The notes below the pieces were generated by a model. That model worked only from the letters and a program-made list of their open reading frames with translations. It was not told where the DNA came from and searched no databases. Source: Lethocerus indicus (Eukaryota > Arthropoda > Insecta > Hemiptera > Belostomatidae). From it: 64,000 bases of DNA. Location of the stretch: the NCBI GenBank assembly GCA_019843655.1, contig JACDQD010000005.1, positions 6,475,575 through 6,539,574 on the forward strand, given 5' to 3'. Positions 36,476-48,693 of this stretch are shown piece after piece (the stretch's first letter is position 1; every line of letters begins with the position of its first letter). Both the position numbers and the translations under genes were made by a program.

Positions 36476-37085
36476 GAGGAGGTGGCCACCCCACGGCGGC
36501 TGACACACATTGGCCGTCGCCGCCCCCGCCGCCTCCGACCAGGTCAATAACGGTATTACACTCGATGTAATACCCCCTCCGCCCCCCGCCGCCGTGGTGT
36601 AGTGGTGGGGGGCGGGGTTGTAGGAGAGGTCGGTTGTTTTGGCGTGCCTGGAGGGCGCCAACAACCCCCGCCCCCTCCACCGCTTCGAGGCCACGGCACA
36701 TAGCAGAAACCCCCCCCCTCCGCCTCTTTCTCACCCCTTCTTCTCGTGTTTGTCGGGCCAGAATTGTGTGCAATGGTGGCCGGGTGGGCGGAGGGTTGGA
36801 GGGGGGGATCTTCGTGTTTACTTCTTGGCCGCCGCCCCCACCCTCAAGTCGGTAGGGGGAGATGGGGGGCGGATATTTTGTAGGGTGGAGGGGCTCGGGT
36901 TCACCTTGGGGCTGGCGGGGGCGGTGGGGGCTAGTAATGGAATAAAGCTGTTGCGGAGGGGCGGCGGGGGCGGTTGTGGGGGCGGAGGTGGGGGCCGGCG
37001 CCTCGGTGTCTGCCCGACTGTCTGGTTCTGTGTCTGCCGGCGCCCATTTGCCGTATCGACCCCGGCCCCGGGCCCACACACACCC
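36476..37085. other. strongly GC-skewed CpG-dense block
   Basis: About 600 bp are C-rich on the plus strand at first and then G-rich, with runs such as GGAGGGGGGG and GGCGGGGGCGG. Both strands carry long open frames, including 244 codons on the minus strand starting at GTG. They are poly-Pro, Gly and Arg and best explained by the lack of A/T-rich stop codons. It could be a CpG island or promoter, or a G-quadruplex-rich region. No reliable start codon or splice pair was found. Confidence 0.4.
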
Positions 37086-39720
37086 AGCCGCTAATCTCGT
37101 CGTACTTTAGTTTTTAAATTTAATTAAATTAACATTTTCGCCGAGTATAATACAAAATACGATCGATCTCGAACCGCTGATTTGTGAAATTCCCGCAGAG
37201 CCCCGTTAATAGGAAACAAAATATAGAGCAGAACTAATCTCGACATTGAACTGGCTGAATACATATCCTTCGGCATTGTCATTTGACAAACTCTCCCCTG
37301 AGGAAGAATGTCGAGTTTACCATCAAATTGTCGTAAAGGAATATGGGAATAAAATTAACGTGCTAGGACTGCAGCAGCAAGATAAAGATTATACAAATCT
37401 ATATACTAACATATTCCGGATGTATTCACTAGGGATTATAGAAAAATAACAAATTTGTGTAACACCTATAGCGTTTCCGTTCGCGCAAAATATGCGTATA
37501 TTGTTGGCCCGACAGGGTAAAAACCGAAATGTGTACCGGCCTTGTGTGCAGGAATTTTTCGGTACAACACTGGACGACCGCACGAATGTACAGGCAACAG
37601 TGAATAAAGCGACTAACGCGCCCCTTTCAGTCCGGTGAGGGAAACAATGCTACACAGAATGCAAATTATGTTGGAAATGATAATAATTTTTGTAAATAGG
37701 GTTTATAAAATTGAATCGTGAAACTGCATACCCTTCATTTATTAAAAGGAATTGTTTTCACCAGTCTGACAAGGCATTGAGTAAATTAAATGCCGTATGT
37801 TTTTGTCATTATCGGATCGCTTAGTAATTACATTAAAATGTACGCAATACACTTTGTACAAAGTATTGAACAAACGCGGAGAACTAAAGCCTGAAATGTG
37901 AAAACAGTTTATATCGAATTTGGCGATTGGGTGGCCTACAACAGGGCGCCCTGAGACATGTGGAATGTGGCTTGTGTGTTGTCGTTGGGGAAACACTTTC
38001 GCCTGCGAATTGCGCCTCCCTTTGGTCTCCGAACCCACTTTCCACTTTCAGTTAATCGATTCGCAATCGATATTAAACACGTCAACATATTGCGACTGAG
38101 CGCGTCTATTATTTAAGCCTTTGTGCAAATTCGTATTATCGGTGCGATATTGTCTTCAAATAGTAACATTGAGCAAAAATATTCATGAAAACAAATAATC
38201 TGTGAAACGACTGCTATGTCTCTATTTGTGTGAAAAAACAAGAGCTTTTCTATATATCGATATAGATTCAAAAGCAGTTATTTACATATTTCCTTCATAT
38301 GATTAAATATAGTGTGAAGGGCTCGTTGGTTTGACGACCCAGTTCAAAGCGAATTTACTAGTCGTTACATTTATTATGGGTGGAATACAAATATTCTAGT
38401 TACCAAGGTAAATTAACTTAGTAAAGTAAATATATACTTAAGAAAGTAAATATTGTTATTGACTAGTAATAATAAGTTGGTGACACTCCGTTCGACAGTT
38501 CTATTGGACAGATAAAACGCAACAGGGAACATAAACAGTACGGAGTAGGTTAGAGATTACCAGTACAGTTCTAGAACAATTAATAGTAATAATTATTCAC
38601 TGACATCATATTCCCTCATAGGATTACATCCCATAGCAGGAGAGATGTGTTAAGAAATTTATAAGCAAAAATCAAATCACAAGGTACATTACCGAGTTAT
38701 GTGTAAGAGTAATATAAGAAGAAAAATTGACCATAAATTCTTAACTCTATAAACTTCTTATACGTCCAAAAATAAAAAAAATGAGACTTTCTTTCCCTGA
38801 ATTTCTTCGTACTGGAAAGATAATTATATTTTCAGAGTCTGGAACTCGTAAAGGCCGGCCCCGGGTTATATATGCCCACGTATTCGTAGTCAAATATGAG
38901 GATCGATGCCGGTATGCAACGACGAGGAATGCGTATTTCTCCGAGACGTGCCCGTCTAGACATATGAACTGACCGTATTCAGAACGGCTCATATCGCCGG
39001 AATCTTATTTTATTTTTATTTGTCCGTCCGCGTAAGACAAGGAAACTTGCGGATCGTTCCCAAGTTCGCCCACGTGTGGGACACGGAGGCAGCGTCCGCA
39101 AATGAGAAAAATTCCTCTCGAAGCCCTCTCAAATTTTAATATTAAACTGTCTCCGAATTAATTATCGTATTTCTGTTCCGAAGAATCGTCCGGGATTAGA
39201 AAACTTTCGAAAACGGGCGGCTACGAACGGGCAGCTGGAGACTACACAGTAATGACGAAAGCGTTGTCCTCGTTCTGTTTTTTTCTTCTGTTTACTTTAA
39301 GGCGGCATAAGAAGTGCACATTCTGAGAAATAAGACCGAACTTCTGTCCGCCGGACTGAACTCTGGCTAAAATTGGAAGTACATTTCTAAATTAAAGCGA
39401 GAAACAAAACCAGAATGAGTAAATGTAAATGAATGAAAAGTGACAGGACTTGAAGGATAATGTACAGAGCTTTAGCCTATAGATTATAGTACTTGGGTTG
39501 TTACTCTTCTTTATTAATTTGAATAAATTTGATAGGATTATTGAACGTGTCATCAACTACACCGTCATAAAGTCTACTAAATGCTGTTGATCTAAATATA
39601 CCAAAAAAAAATAGAGAAATACATTTTTTTTAAAAGCAGGGGCAGCCAGTGGGGTCTATGCTCTATTCCTTGTTGGTGACAACAATGTCGCTGATTGTAT
39701 TGTACAGTTGTGGTAATAAA
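37086..39720. other. noncoding stretch
   Basis: No gene can be supported. A 67-codon frame at 37246-37449 begins at TTG and matches nothing known. A 14-bp palindrome, ACTTTGTACAAAGT, lies at 37851-37864, about what chance predicts. Confidence 0.45.
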
Positions 39721-39868
39721 ACAGTTTAAACAATAGCTTAGAATACCTGTTTTGTGGTCTGCGAGGGGTTGGAATACCTTAGATTTCCAACGGTTTTATT
39801 GGTCTTTTGCTGAAGACCAAACCAGCGAGAGGAGACTGAAACACACGAAGTCTACAGTTTAAACAATA
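39721..39868. repeat. 15-bp duplication around the 39736 element
   Basis: ACAGTTTAAACAATA occurs at 39721-39735 and 39854-39868. Other copies of the family end in CTACAGT, so the first few bases of the right copy may belong to the element and the true duplication may be slightly shorter. Confidence 0.75.
39736..39853 (+). mobile_element. diverged minimal foldback copy (118 bp)
   Basis: It shares the leader ATACCTGTTTTGTGG and GTCTGCGAGGGGTTGGAATAC with the 27339 and 59317 copies, and the 3' arm ACCAGCGAGAGGAGAC. The left arm has decayed, but GGTCTTTTGC still faces GAAGACC around the centre near 39807. As in the 27339 copy, the ribozyme core is absent. It is older than the other copies, judging by arm mismatches. 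Confidence 0.75.
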
Positions 39869-40163
39869 TTTACAAAATTATTGATCGAAGATTGTGTAGT
39901 TATTTTTCCGAATTCGTCTTTAAATTGAGTTGTAAAAAACAGTGCATAGATGTGGTCCTTACACCTCCGTTTAAATTATTATCAAGGGTCAGTTTAGATT
40001 TGAGTCCAAAATTATCAAGGATTTCAATCATTTATCTTAAATTTCTGAAATATATGAAGTATTTTATGTGGTAACGGCCTAATAGTATGCAAGGCCATGG
40101 CGTTGACCCACCGGCGTCTAGAGACTGCAACCGTGTGACCGCTTGTGTCAGTGTGCCTCCATG

Positions 40164-40330
40164 TGCGTCATTCCCTCTCTCTTTCTCTCTTCCTTCTTTC
40201 CCGCTGCCCCTTTCTCTCTCTCTCTCTCTCTCTCTTCGCGCTCGTTCACTCCCTCTAACTCTCTATCTCGCTCTCTCTCTCTCTCTCTCGCTCTTTCGCC
40301 GTCTCTCTCATTCTTATTAGAGTGATTTAG
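40164..40330 (+). repeat. (CT)n-rich tract
   Basis: Long stretches of CT dinucleotides with interruptions, clearest at 40210-40234 and 40270-40290. On the opposite strand these are GAGA motifs, which in insects bind GAGA factor near promoters. They border the candidate promoter region downstream. Confidence 0.9.
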
Positions 40331-40691
40331 TTGTTTGAGAGCTTCAGCCAGAGCCGGTCACACCTTTAGCGCCCGCCGCCGCCCCCACCCCCCTTTTATC
40401 GCCCTTTTCCCCTTTTATCTCTTCTTCCGCGCTCCAACGCTGGAAAAGGCTTCGCAGTTATCTTTTCCACGGCTGTACACACGCACTGTCGCCCGGCTCC
40501 AGTTTCCGCTGCCCGAATTCCCGTCGAGAGCGGCCGAAATATAGATATATACGCCAGTGTGTGCGCGCAGATTTTTCTGCCCCAGTGCCCGCTATCACTC
40601 GCGCTCTAGCTCTAGTCCATCGGTGCAACCGACGCACAGTGCCCAGAACAGCCACCCAGTCGAAGCAGCATTTACCGGCGAACAGCTCTCC
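40331..40691 (+). promoter_or_regulatory. candidate promoter and noncoding first exon
   Basis: No ATG occurs on the plus strand from 40164 to 40817, which is unusual for 654 bp and typical of a 5' UTR. The stretch is CpG- and C-rich. It contains a TATA-like GATATATAC near 40545 and ends in a strong donor, CTCTCC|GTAAGTA, with GT at 40692. Upstream CT/GA tracts add to the promoter-like look. The start site and the gene it would serve are unknown; no coding exon follows nearby, so the first intron would be long. Chance remains possible. Confidence 0.4.
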
Positions 40692-40699
40692 GTAAGTAC

Positions 40700-43600
40700 A
40701 CCAGCTCATATTCTGCTTCTGCAAGTTCCCAGTGCTGTCGTGAACCCCCGGTTGCTCGAGCGTATCCCTGTCTGTTCATTAGTCTGGACGAACAGTTTTC
40801 TTAGTTCTCGAAGCAACATGAAAAATAAAATACGCGAATCTTAGTGGTACAATACTGAGTGGTTGGGATGGGTTAACCGAGTGTATCGTCAGTAAAGATC
40901 GCACAAAACATGTTGCTGAGCGGTGCAATGTTGCATCACTATCCGGCAGTCCGGATATATAACTGTAACAACATAGTTCGAACGCTAACGCGGATGTTCT
41001 CAGGGGCCCGTAGAGATGACATAACACTACAAACTCATAACTTTCAGTCTCATGACTGTTTACTGTCGGGAAGAATTCGGATAAAAATCGGGTATCTTTA
41101 ACATAAACTGAATGCAGTTAAATGCGGATAAAATGGCCGATGGTGTCAGCCGTGAAAATGCTTTTCTCTTCGTTTGTTTTTCCAGACAGTCGTTTCTGGG
41201 AAACATTCACTTTTCACAATGAAGTCTGCCAGCAGAAACCAATATTTGACAGTTAAAACTGAATTCGTGATTAGTTGTTTAACCCGGCCTTATGTTTAGC
41301 AGTATATCCTGTTAATTGGTAGCCTGCGTAATAATCTTCTTTTGCAACGAATGCGCCTTTCATTCTTCAACAGTAAAATAAATTATTCGGATTAAAAATA
41401 AGTCCAATCCAATAATAAACGAAGGTCACTAGGTTAAAATATTGAGACGCGAATTTTTATACCATCTCTCATAATTCTCGGGACTACATAAATTTATAAA
41501 TGTATAAAGACGACTGCATAAGAAAAACACGATGTCGGAAATTGGCGCGGGTCCAGTTTCTGTATTTTCAAAATAATATTCGGGCGTTTAGACGTTTTAT
41601 TCTCATCGAAAAAAATCGAATGACTGGCTAAAATTACAAAACCCTCAACATCTTCGTTCAATTAATCGGGAGTTTTATAAAATAAATAAATGCGATAAAA
41701 TTCATCCTAGCGGTTACTTGAAAGTTTTGTGGTTAACTTAATCGATCAATTGAGTAAACACTTCTATATTACAATCAAATTCAAATTCACCCATAGAAAT
41801 TTGACTGGTCACGCTTTTACCAATTTTATTTCCCAAATCTTTATTAAATATGACCGAATATTTTCTTTCAGTTTATTATCATTATTATTATTTATTGTCA
41901 CAACCGTAATGTACAATAAGCGACATTGATGGTCAGGTAGCACTAATAATGAGTAGGCGATAATGGAGGAGAACAGCACGAGAGTGATCTCTCAGTTAAC
42001 ACAAATTTTCCGGGTTTGCTCTCCGGTAAAATTCGGTCACTGAAAAACCTGCGTACATCAGCATCTGTAAAAATTTAACAGGGCGGTAACAATTCAGGTA
42101 TACCGTCAAACCCAGCTAGTAGCGGCAGGTTAACAGGTCCCCCCTCCACAACAGATAAGGCGAAATAATATTCTTAATGTCTTTAATTAAATTAATGGAA
42201 GGTCGGAAGTAGGCAGAACAGCCCGTTTTCATTTGACCAACATCAATTCCCGCCGTCCACTTTTCTTTATTCCCCTTTGCTTCTCTCTACTCCCGGTGTT
42301 TTCTCTTTTTCCCCTTTTTGTTTTAATTCGCTCCAATAATTAAACCCGGCATTTTGGAGCGTTCAAAAGGATTAGGGGGAGAGTTTTCGGCGCCACCGAC
42401 GGCTGTTTTTATTTCCTCCTCTTACTCGGCTTTTTTTTTTTTTAATTAAGTGAAAATCAAAATAGATCGGGATGATCCTCGTTTGTTTCAAACCTCCCCC
42501 CCCCCATGGATTCGAGGAATGGGTAGAAGACCGTGTGACCACTTTTATATGCCTATCCAAAGCCCAAGTAGGCAGCTAATCCAGTTGGTTGGTTAATTAA
42601 TTTACTGTTTTAACCATTATAACATGTTTTATCCGAAGTATTTTACCGAGAATTTTAAAGATTAATTCATTCATTTTTTGGTATCTGTTTTGGGAATATT
42701 ATAATTGAAATAATAAATAAATGTTGACACTTTTTTGTATAAGTTTTTTACTGTGACCGGCGGTTTTAGTTCATCAGTCCAGCGGAATTCTTCGCCCCGA
42801 TTTCGTGTCGCGGATCGATTTTTCGTGAAGCCGAAAAAAAATTCCACCTAAAAAAAATTTAACTGTCCCTAACGACATCGCCGAACATGCAAAGGGGAAA
42901 GGTGCAGGCTATAAGATCTGAAATTCAAGATTGTTAGTTCCTTCTCGGGTCGTTCATTTCTCCATTTTTTTTACTAGCTCTATTCGGCCTAATGCCTTTA
43001 AATCACGATATTCATCGGTTCGTTTTTAATTGAGTTTATCTCGTCTACTACACACGGTCAAGTTGTTCTTTAGGTTCATAACGTCTCAAATTCCTGTCAA
43101 GTAGTTTTGTTTGTAATTTTTTTAGAAACAAAGATTTAGGATATTTCAGAAAAAGTCGGGTTGTTTACCGTTCATTTATGAAATCTAGTTCGTTTTGAGG
43201 CTCTGTGGCTTGTGAATTTGATTCTCTGTACCAGCTTACCGAACATTGTTGTTGTCCATAGCCTAAGATGAGATTAGAAAGTGCTAACAGAAATGTAGCA
43301 CTATAATAATATGTAGCAAGCGATTCGAGGAAAATTCTTTCGATCCGCCGTCTGTAATCAGTTGTATAACAACCAATAACAATAACAAATATAAATGAAA
43401 TCCGAGCGTCCCGTTAGCACCAATGTTGGTCCCAACTTTCTCCTTTTTATGCGTAGTCAATTCAAATTTTCAATTGAACGAAACTGCATTTGTATCACCT
43501 GTACCTTATCTAGCCTTAAAAAATGCGAACATGCGCATAAGCGGGCATAAGTTGGACTCAACATAGTCCTCACGTTGTAATAGGCATCGCTGACAGGATT

Positions 43601-45249
43601 TTCAAGGCTTTGCAGTTCTAGTTCTAGTCCGGGTCGACGACCTTCGGTGAGAGACTTTAGGTTTCGCGCGAAAACGTATTGCGTACACTATAAAAACGTT
43701 GTCCTATTTGAAGAGTCTAATCTTTGGAAAGGACGTATCGGAATAGCCCCACTGACTGGTCGATAAAACTTGAAATGAATTACGGCCGGACAAATAAATG
43801 GACGTCGAGTATCCCCGCTCCTTATCTGGCGTATAATTATATGTTTTTAAATTATAGTGGAACCGTATATATTATAGTTTCGCGTCCATTAATACTCCCT
43901 GTCCGGCTAGAAATATTAGTATAACATGTTTCGATATTATACCAATATTATATAAAGTAAAACAGAGCAATGCTTGTTTGGGGGTCTTTATTCACTTTTT
44001 ATTGCCACAGAGCACACATAGCATGCATTATTTATAAAGTAATTTATATACGCATAATAGGTATCTTACATTTTTTATATAATCATACAACAATTATCAC
44101 AATTGAAAACACCCACCCAGATGGTGTTCAAATGTGTCCTGCGATGTCAAATTTGACTATTCCACACCGGTTTCGTTTCCTGCGATGATAGCATTGTAAA
44201 TGAATAGTTTAACTGCAATGAAACCGCCGTTCCTCGAGGCGTTCAATCCGCGTTTCCGTGAAATGGATTGTACAGTGATCACTTCCGAATTTTCCGAATC
44301 CGGGGGCTTAAATTCGGGTCCCGGCCGTTTATACCGGACAGCCTTAAAAGAAATAAAAAAGTTCGTTTCCCAGCGCACTAATCGATCGTTCAAAGAGAAT
44401 TAGTGGAGCGGTGATGTGATGAGTGGGGGTGGTGCGGGGCGGTGGAAATTTTAATTAACGGGAGTGGAACCAGAAATTAAGTATAATGAGATATTTTTCA
44501 GCCCTAGTCGGCTTCATCGCCAGATATATTCTGAAATCGTCGGCCCCAATTTGCATATTCGTACGAAGTGTTAATTAACATTCGAAGCTTTATTACAGTT
44601 CATAACTGCGATATTAACGAGGATCGGCTAAGCGCGATTTTATAGTGACCGCATTGAGACCGGAATCATTCGGTTGTTAATACCTTAAATATAATTTATA
44701 GTTAACTATATTTCGAGGGCTCCGGTCGGGGGGCGTGCGAAATTAGTTTTAATGATTCGAGCGCCAGAAGGAACCGCCATATTAACTGCCGGCTTATTGC
44801 ATAAGAAATGTTCAACGTAACTACGATTTAATTTAACAGCTGCAAAGGTCTGTGCTGAGCCGGTGGCGCAGTAATGAAAACACTGTTGGGCGGGATAAAG
44901 CGGAATTTAAAAACTTCAAATTTATCGGGGGCCCCGAGGAAAGGTTTTAGCGCGATCGCTTCGCGGAGAAAATATCGAAAATGCGGACGCGGTCGAAACC
45001 GAGAATTGAGGTCGAGACATGCACAACGAGACCGCCGGCCAAGAGAGACTTTAATATGCAACGCGGGGTAATCGATCGGAAAATTACGGTCGTAAATTTC
45101 CCACCCCCCTCCCCACCCCCGTACCAACGTTCGCAATGCAGAATTACAAATTTAAATCTCTTTTTCAAAATGACACACTAACAAAATGTAGTCCGAATTA
45201 AATCTGATCGCATCGAAATTAAATAATAACGACTTTGTAATTTATTAAA
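40700..45249. other. noncoding stretch (possibly intronic)
   Basis: No gene is seen. If the donor at 40692 is real, this would be intron. TATAGTTAACTATA at 44697-44710 is a perfect 14-bp palindrome. Frames at 41729, 43724 and 43970 are AT-rich and unrecognised. Confidence 0.45.
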
Positions 45250-45347
45250 TGTTCCCGTCTACTCTCGTCGGTTTGGCCTTTTGCAATACCTTTCTCGGCC
45301 GTTCGCCGTCTTCAGTAGCTCTTCAGTCGCAAGTGTTGTGAGCCTAC
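45250..45347 (-). mobile_element. decayed half-copy of the hammerhead-bearing family
   Basis: On the minus strand GCTA, CTGAAGA and a CGGCGAACGGCC stem-loop are kept. Next come GAGAAAGG and TTGCAAAAGGCC where intact copies have GAAACCGGTC and TAGCAAAAGACC. The outer arm is recognisable as ACGAGAGTAGACGGG. The cleavage triplet is lost. No second arm or flanking duplication was found. Confidence 0.6.
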
Positions 45348-47228
45348 CGTGCAGATCGGTCGAGAGACCGAACGGAGGCATCCCGGACAATTTGGTTTCG
45401 TCCCATTAGGCGCAATTACCGTTTCGTTCTGTTTTCGTTCAGACCGAACAATTTACCGGCCCACAGTTGTCATTTCAGCAGATCAAAGAGTGAGACAAAT
45501 ATCGACTGTCGTGTCGCATTTCACCGACTGCAAATTGCGCGAATACTTGGGCCTAATAAACTGACTTATATACTGACTAATAAACACTGCGAACAGCTAA
45601 TTAACGAGGAGCCGTTTGTAAATTTAAAAGAAAAAAAAATACGGTGGCAACCCTAATCCACGGTTTAAATATATGCTTCGAAATTATGAAGAATAAATTA
45701 TATTCCAGAGCGAATTTACGGGCGAACGCTCAAAACGCAGTTCGTTATCTCAATTATTTCAGTTGGCATGACTCGTGAATTAATCGCGTCGGGGTCTATT
45801 TAGATTTCTTTTTTTATAAAAATATATTTGTTTAACCTGTCTCGTTTTTGTTTGAAGTTGCGAGGAATTTCTGCCGGAGGAAAATACGGCCAGTTCAGAA
45901 GGACGACTAACGAAAATGAAATTTCCAGTAAGGCGCGGACGATTGAATTCGTGTTTTGTTAGTTAGCGGCTCCTTCATTTTTTGTGATTAGGCGGCGAAT
46001 CCTGGGGTAAATTTAACTTCAGAGGCGTGGGTTCCGTCTGCAGCGTTTTTGTGTCGATACAATGGGGACGGAAAAAAAAAATTGGGTCGGGATAATAAAG
46101 ACGGATCCGTGGTCCTAATCGAGCGATTCGAAATTAAATTATTCATTCGGCGTCTTTCAATTCCCAGCTTTTCGAAATATTTCGCCTGCAGTTTTTTTAT
46201 ATTCTCGGAAATCAAAAATGAAAAATTTTCATATAATAAAGAGGAAGTTAATACATTTTGATTCCAACCATAATGGAGCAATTCTGGACCGGTCAGTAAA
46301 TAAGCGAGATGTCTGAGGCATTTCGGTTGCCAATGTTGGGAACAAGCGAATAAAAATGTTACGCAAGACAATGCTTTTGTTTTACACAAGAACTTTATAC
46401 ATTTGGCAGCTTTCCTGCGGAAAAAGTGGGAACGATCTGGGCCGAATTTTAATTCTTTTTCTCTTTTTGCTAAATTAGAACACACGCCGAAACGAAAGAT
46501 AAAACCTGTCGGCCACCCGCGCCAACAACAGTGCATGACTCACACAGCGGTTTTTGTCCCGCCGAGAGCGATTCGAGAATAAACGGTCGCAGTTTGCTAC
46601 TTAGACGCGTTTTCTTCCTCGTCGTCTTTTCGTATTTCTCGACAGCTATGCTTTTTTCTGCCCGGTCCTACCTGGGAGACTTTTGGCTCGGTTCTGAAAC
46701 TGTCGTCCCCGTGTTTTAGCATTTTATTTCCTAATGCGACAGCACACTTTCCACCACTTCAATTCGAAAGCCCCGACAGATCGCCCTCGCTGTCGAATCG
46801 AAGGATTGTAGCGATGAGACAGTTTTGAACTGGAGGATTTATATCGGGAAGCTGCTAATTAATGACCGAACGGAACATTAAAATTGGAATGGATTGTACG
46901 CTTAGAAATATAAGGCGGCGGTGTTAACGATCTTACGAATGATTATAGATTGTGGACCACTGAACTCGATTCCGTTCGCCCATTTAGGTTTCAAAATACA
47001 ATTTCAAAATAGTAGATCCGTTGTCCATTGGATATGTTCTGGACACTGTGCAGACTACAGGAACTGTGGTTCGTTCCCGGTTTAAATACGGAGCCGGTTA
47101 CGATTACTTTCGATTCAATCGCTGATTCTAATTAATCGAAGATTATACGCAGTACGTAGGGAAACGGAATTGGCAGTTAAAGCGGTAGGTTTAAGCGTGT
47201 GTACTCTTCTACCGGCAACAGTTTGACT
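45348..47228. other. noncoding stretch with one long unassigned frame
   Basis: Apart from the minus-strand frame at 45988-46536, nothing gene-like is seen. Frames at 45349-45564 and 46531-46719 match no family I know. Confidence 0.4.
45988..46536 (-). CDS. unrecognised 182-codon open frame
   Basis: This is the longest frame in the window that begins at a true ATG and is not low in complexity. The start, MHCCWRGW, is Cys/Trp-rich, and there are several Lys-rich stretches in the middle. I see no signal peptide, membrane segment, repeat or known domain. By rough base composition a random frame of this length would be uncommon but not rare in 64 kb. No splice sites, Kozak context or polyadenylation signal strengthens it. 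Confidence 0.15.
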   Translation of the reverse strand: MHCCWRGWPTGFIFRFGVCSNLAKREKELKFGPDRSHFFRRKAAKCIKFLCKTKALSCVTFLFACSQHWQPKCLRHLAYLLTGPELLHYGWNQNVLTSSLLYENFSFLISENIKKLQAKYFEKLGIERRRMNNLISNRSIRTTDPSLLSRPNFFFPSPLYRHKNAADGTHASEVKFTPGFAA

Positions 47229-47254
47229 GGGCTTCATTTTTTGAAATGAAGCCC
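47229..47254 (+). other. perfect 11-bp hairpin with TTTG loop
   Basis: GGGCTTCATTT (47229-47239) and AAATGAAGCCC (47244-47254) are exact reverse complements around TTTG. A perfect 11-bp arm with so short a loop is not expected more than about once in many such windows. It differs from the histone 3' stem-loop and is too short for a miRNA precursor. Role unknown. Confidence 0.7.
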
Positions 47255-47809
47255 GAGAAGGGCGCTGTGAATTCTGCGGCGGCAGTTTAATCACAATTAG
47301 GCCGTTGAGAAGGGTTGACTGGAAGGGGTGGCGGGGGCCGTCGTGTTGTTACAAGAAGAACACTTTATGGGCCGGTGTTTATCAGATAAATTGCCGTTGC
47401 TTTGCCGCCCCCGCCTTCTATATCGCCGGTCTAAAAAATGAGAACGCTCCCCTCAACGGGCCCTGTTCATAATTAGTCAATACGGGAAAGGGTTTGCGGG
47501 CTAAGCTTTATTACGGGCATCGATCCCTCCAGCCCCTCCGACCGAGGGATTATTATCTCGGTAATTTTCCGAAGATTTAGTTAGTCCTCCGCGCTTTAAA
47601 CATGTACACCAAGGAACCTGTCAGCGACTCTAAACTTGTTAAACATTCGTCACATATATGACCTTCACATTCCGTGAGAATTTATATTTTTTCCTTGTAT
47701 TTTTTAAAAAAGTTGTACACAGTAATAGGAGTAATCAAAATAGACTGAATCGAAACGCAGTACTTGCAATAAAATGAATTACGTCCGTGGTTACGTCTTA
47801 TTTTCGGGG

Positions 47810-47893
47810 GTGTCCTAATACTAAACCCTCATTGCACCCCTACGTGCCGTATTTGCATAATTCCTACCCCGTGAACAATCGGACCGGCAAATT
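47810..47893 (+). repeat. dispersed repeat, copy 2 (shared 24-mer)
   Basis: Partner of 8379-8460. The segment 47821-47844 is identical to 8388-8411. The following ACCCCGTGAA and CGGACCGG blocks match in order and spacing. Copies lie about 39 kb apart. Confidence 0.75.
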
Positions 47894-48495
47894 CCGTATT
47901 TTTTTTTCTTTACTCGACGCCTTAAATGCCTCGAGAGTGGTAATCTCACAGGATTGCCTAGTGACAATATGATTGTATTTATTCGTAGCTAAATAATACT
48001 AAAAATCAGTTGAAAATGCTGTAATTTGTTAACTCGCGCTTAAACAGTTTTACAAATTTAATTCGACAGAATATTTGTCATTGATATCCATGACTTGTTG
48101 AGATCATTAAGGGGTCCAACCGTGAATCTATCTTATCCTCGTATGTAAGTAACTATTCAGAGCAGTTAAGAGAGCCGTAGAGCAACTTCTGTTTATGAAT
48201 TAAAATTAATTTTGCCGAGGAGTATTTTTTCGAAAACTTTCTATAAGGCGGCGATTGAAGTTAAATTGATCGCCTTGGCCCCGGGGGGAATATCCCACCG
48301 CTTCCGGTCAAGCCCACGTCCTTTCATTGAGCTCCCGTAAAACCGCCCCCCCCCGTCCTCAAACCCAGCCGTGAACTCCCACAGAAAAATGTGGAATTCT
48401 TTTGCGCTTATGAATGCCGAAAGCACGCCGACCGGAGCATATAATAGTCTTTCGTGTGTGTGTTTGTACGCCCGCCCATGTGTACACGCAATTGC

Positions 48496-48521
48496 ACGTG
48501 TGTGTGTGTGTGTGTGTGTGA
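48496..48521 (+). repeat. (GT)n microsatellite
   Basis: About 12 GT units following ACGT. First of three dinucleotide tracts within 200 bp. Confidence 0.95.
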
Positions 48522-48631
48522 GAAAGGGAGAGATGTCACCGCGCTCCCCTCCCACCCCAGTGCTCCTTCTCAGCAACAATTGGCACAATGGACTTCATCC
48601 GGCATTAATCATACCATTATACTGGACCATA

Positions 48632-48653
48632 AGATATATATATATATATACAT
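48632..48653 (+). repeat. (AT)n microsatellite
   Basis: About ten AT units ending in ACATATACC, between two GT tracts. Confidence 0.9.
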
Positions 48654-48670
48654 ATACCGCATTTACGTAA

Positions 48671-48693
48671 GCGTGTGTGTGTGTGTGTGTGTG
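48671..48693 (+). repeat. (GT)n microsatellite
   Basis: About 11 GT units running into GGGGG. Alternating purine-pyrimidine tracts of this sort can adopt Z-DNA. Confidence 0.95.

Noticed and set aside
36345..37079. 244-codon minus-strand open frame
   Set aside because: Starts at GTG and is poly-Pro/Gly/Arg; explained by the GC-rich composition.
37246..37449. 67-codon frame with plausible protein-like composition
   Set aside because: Begins at TTG just after an in-frame stop, has no good acceptor in phase and matches no family.
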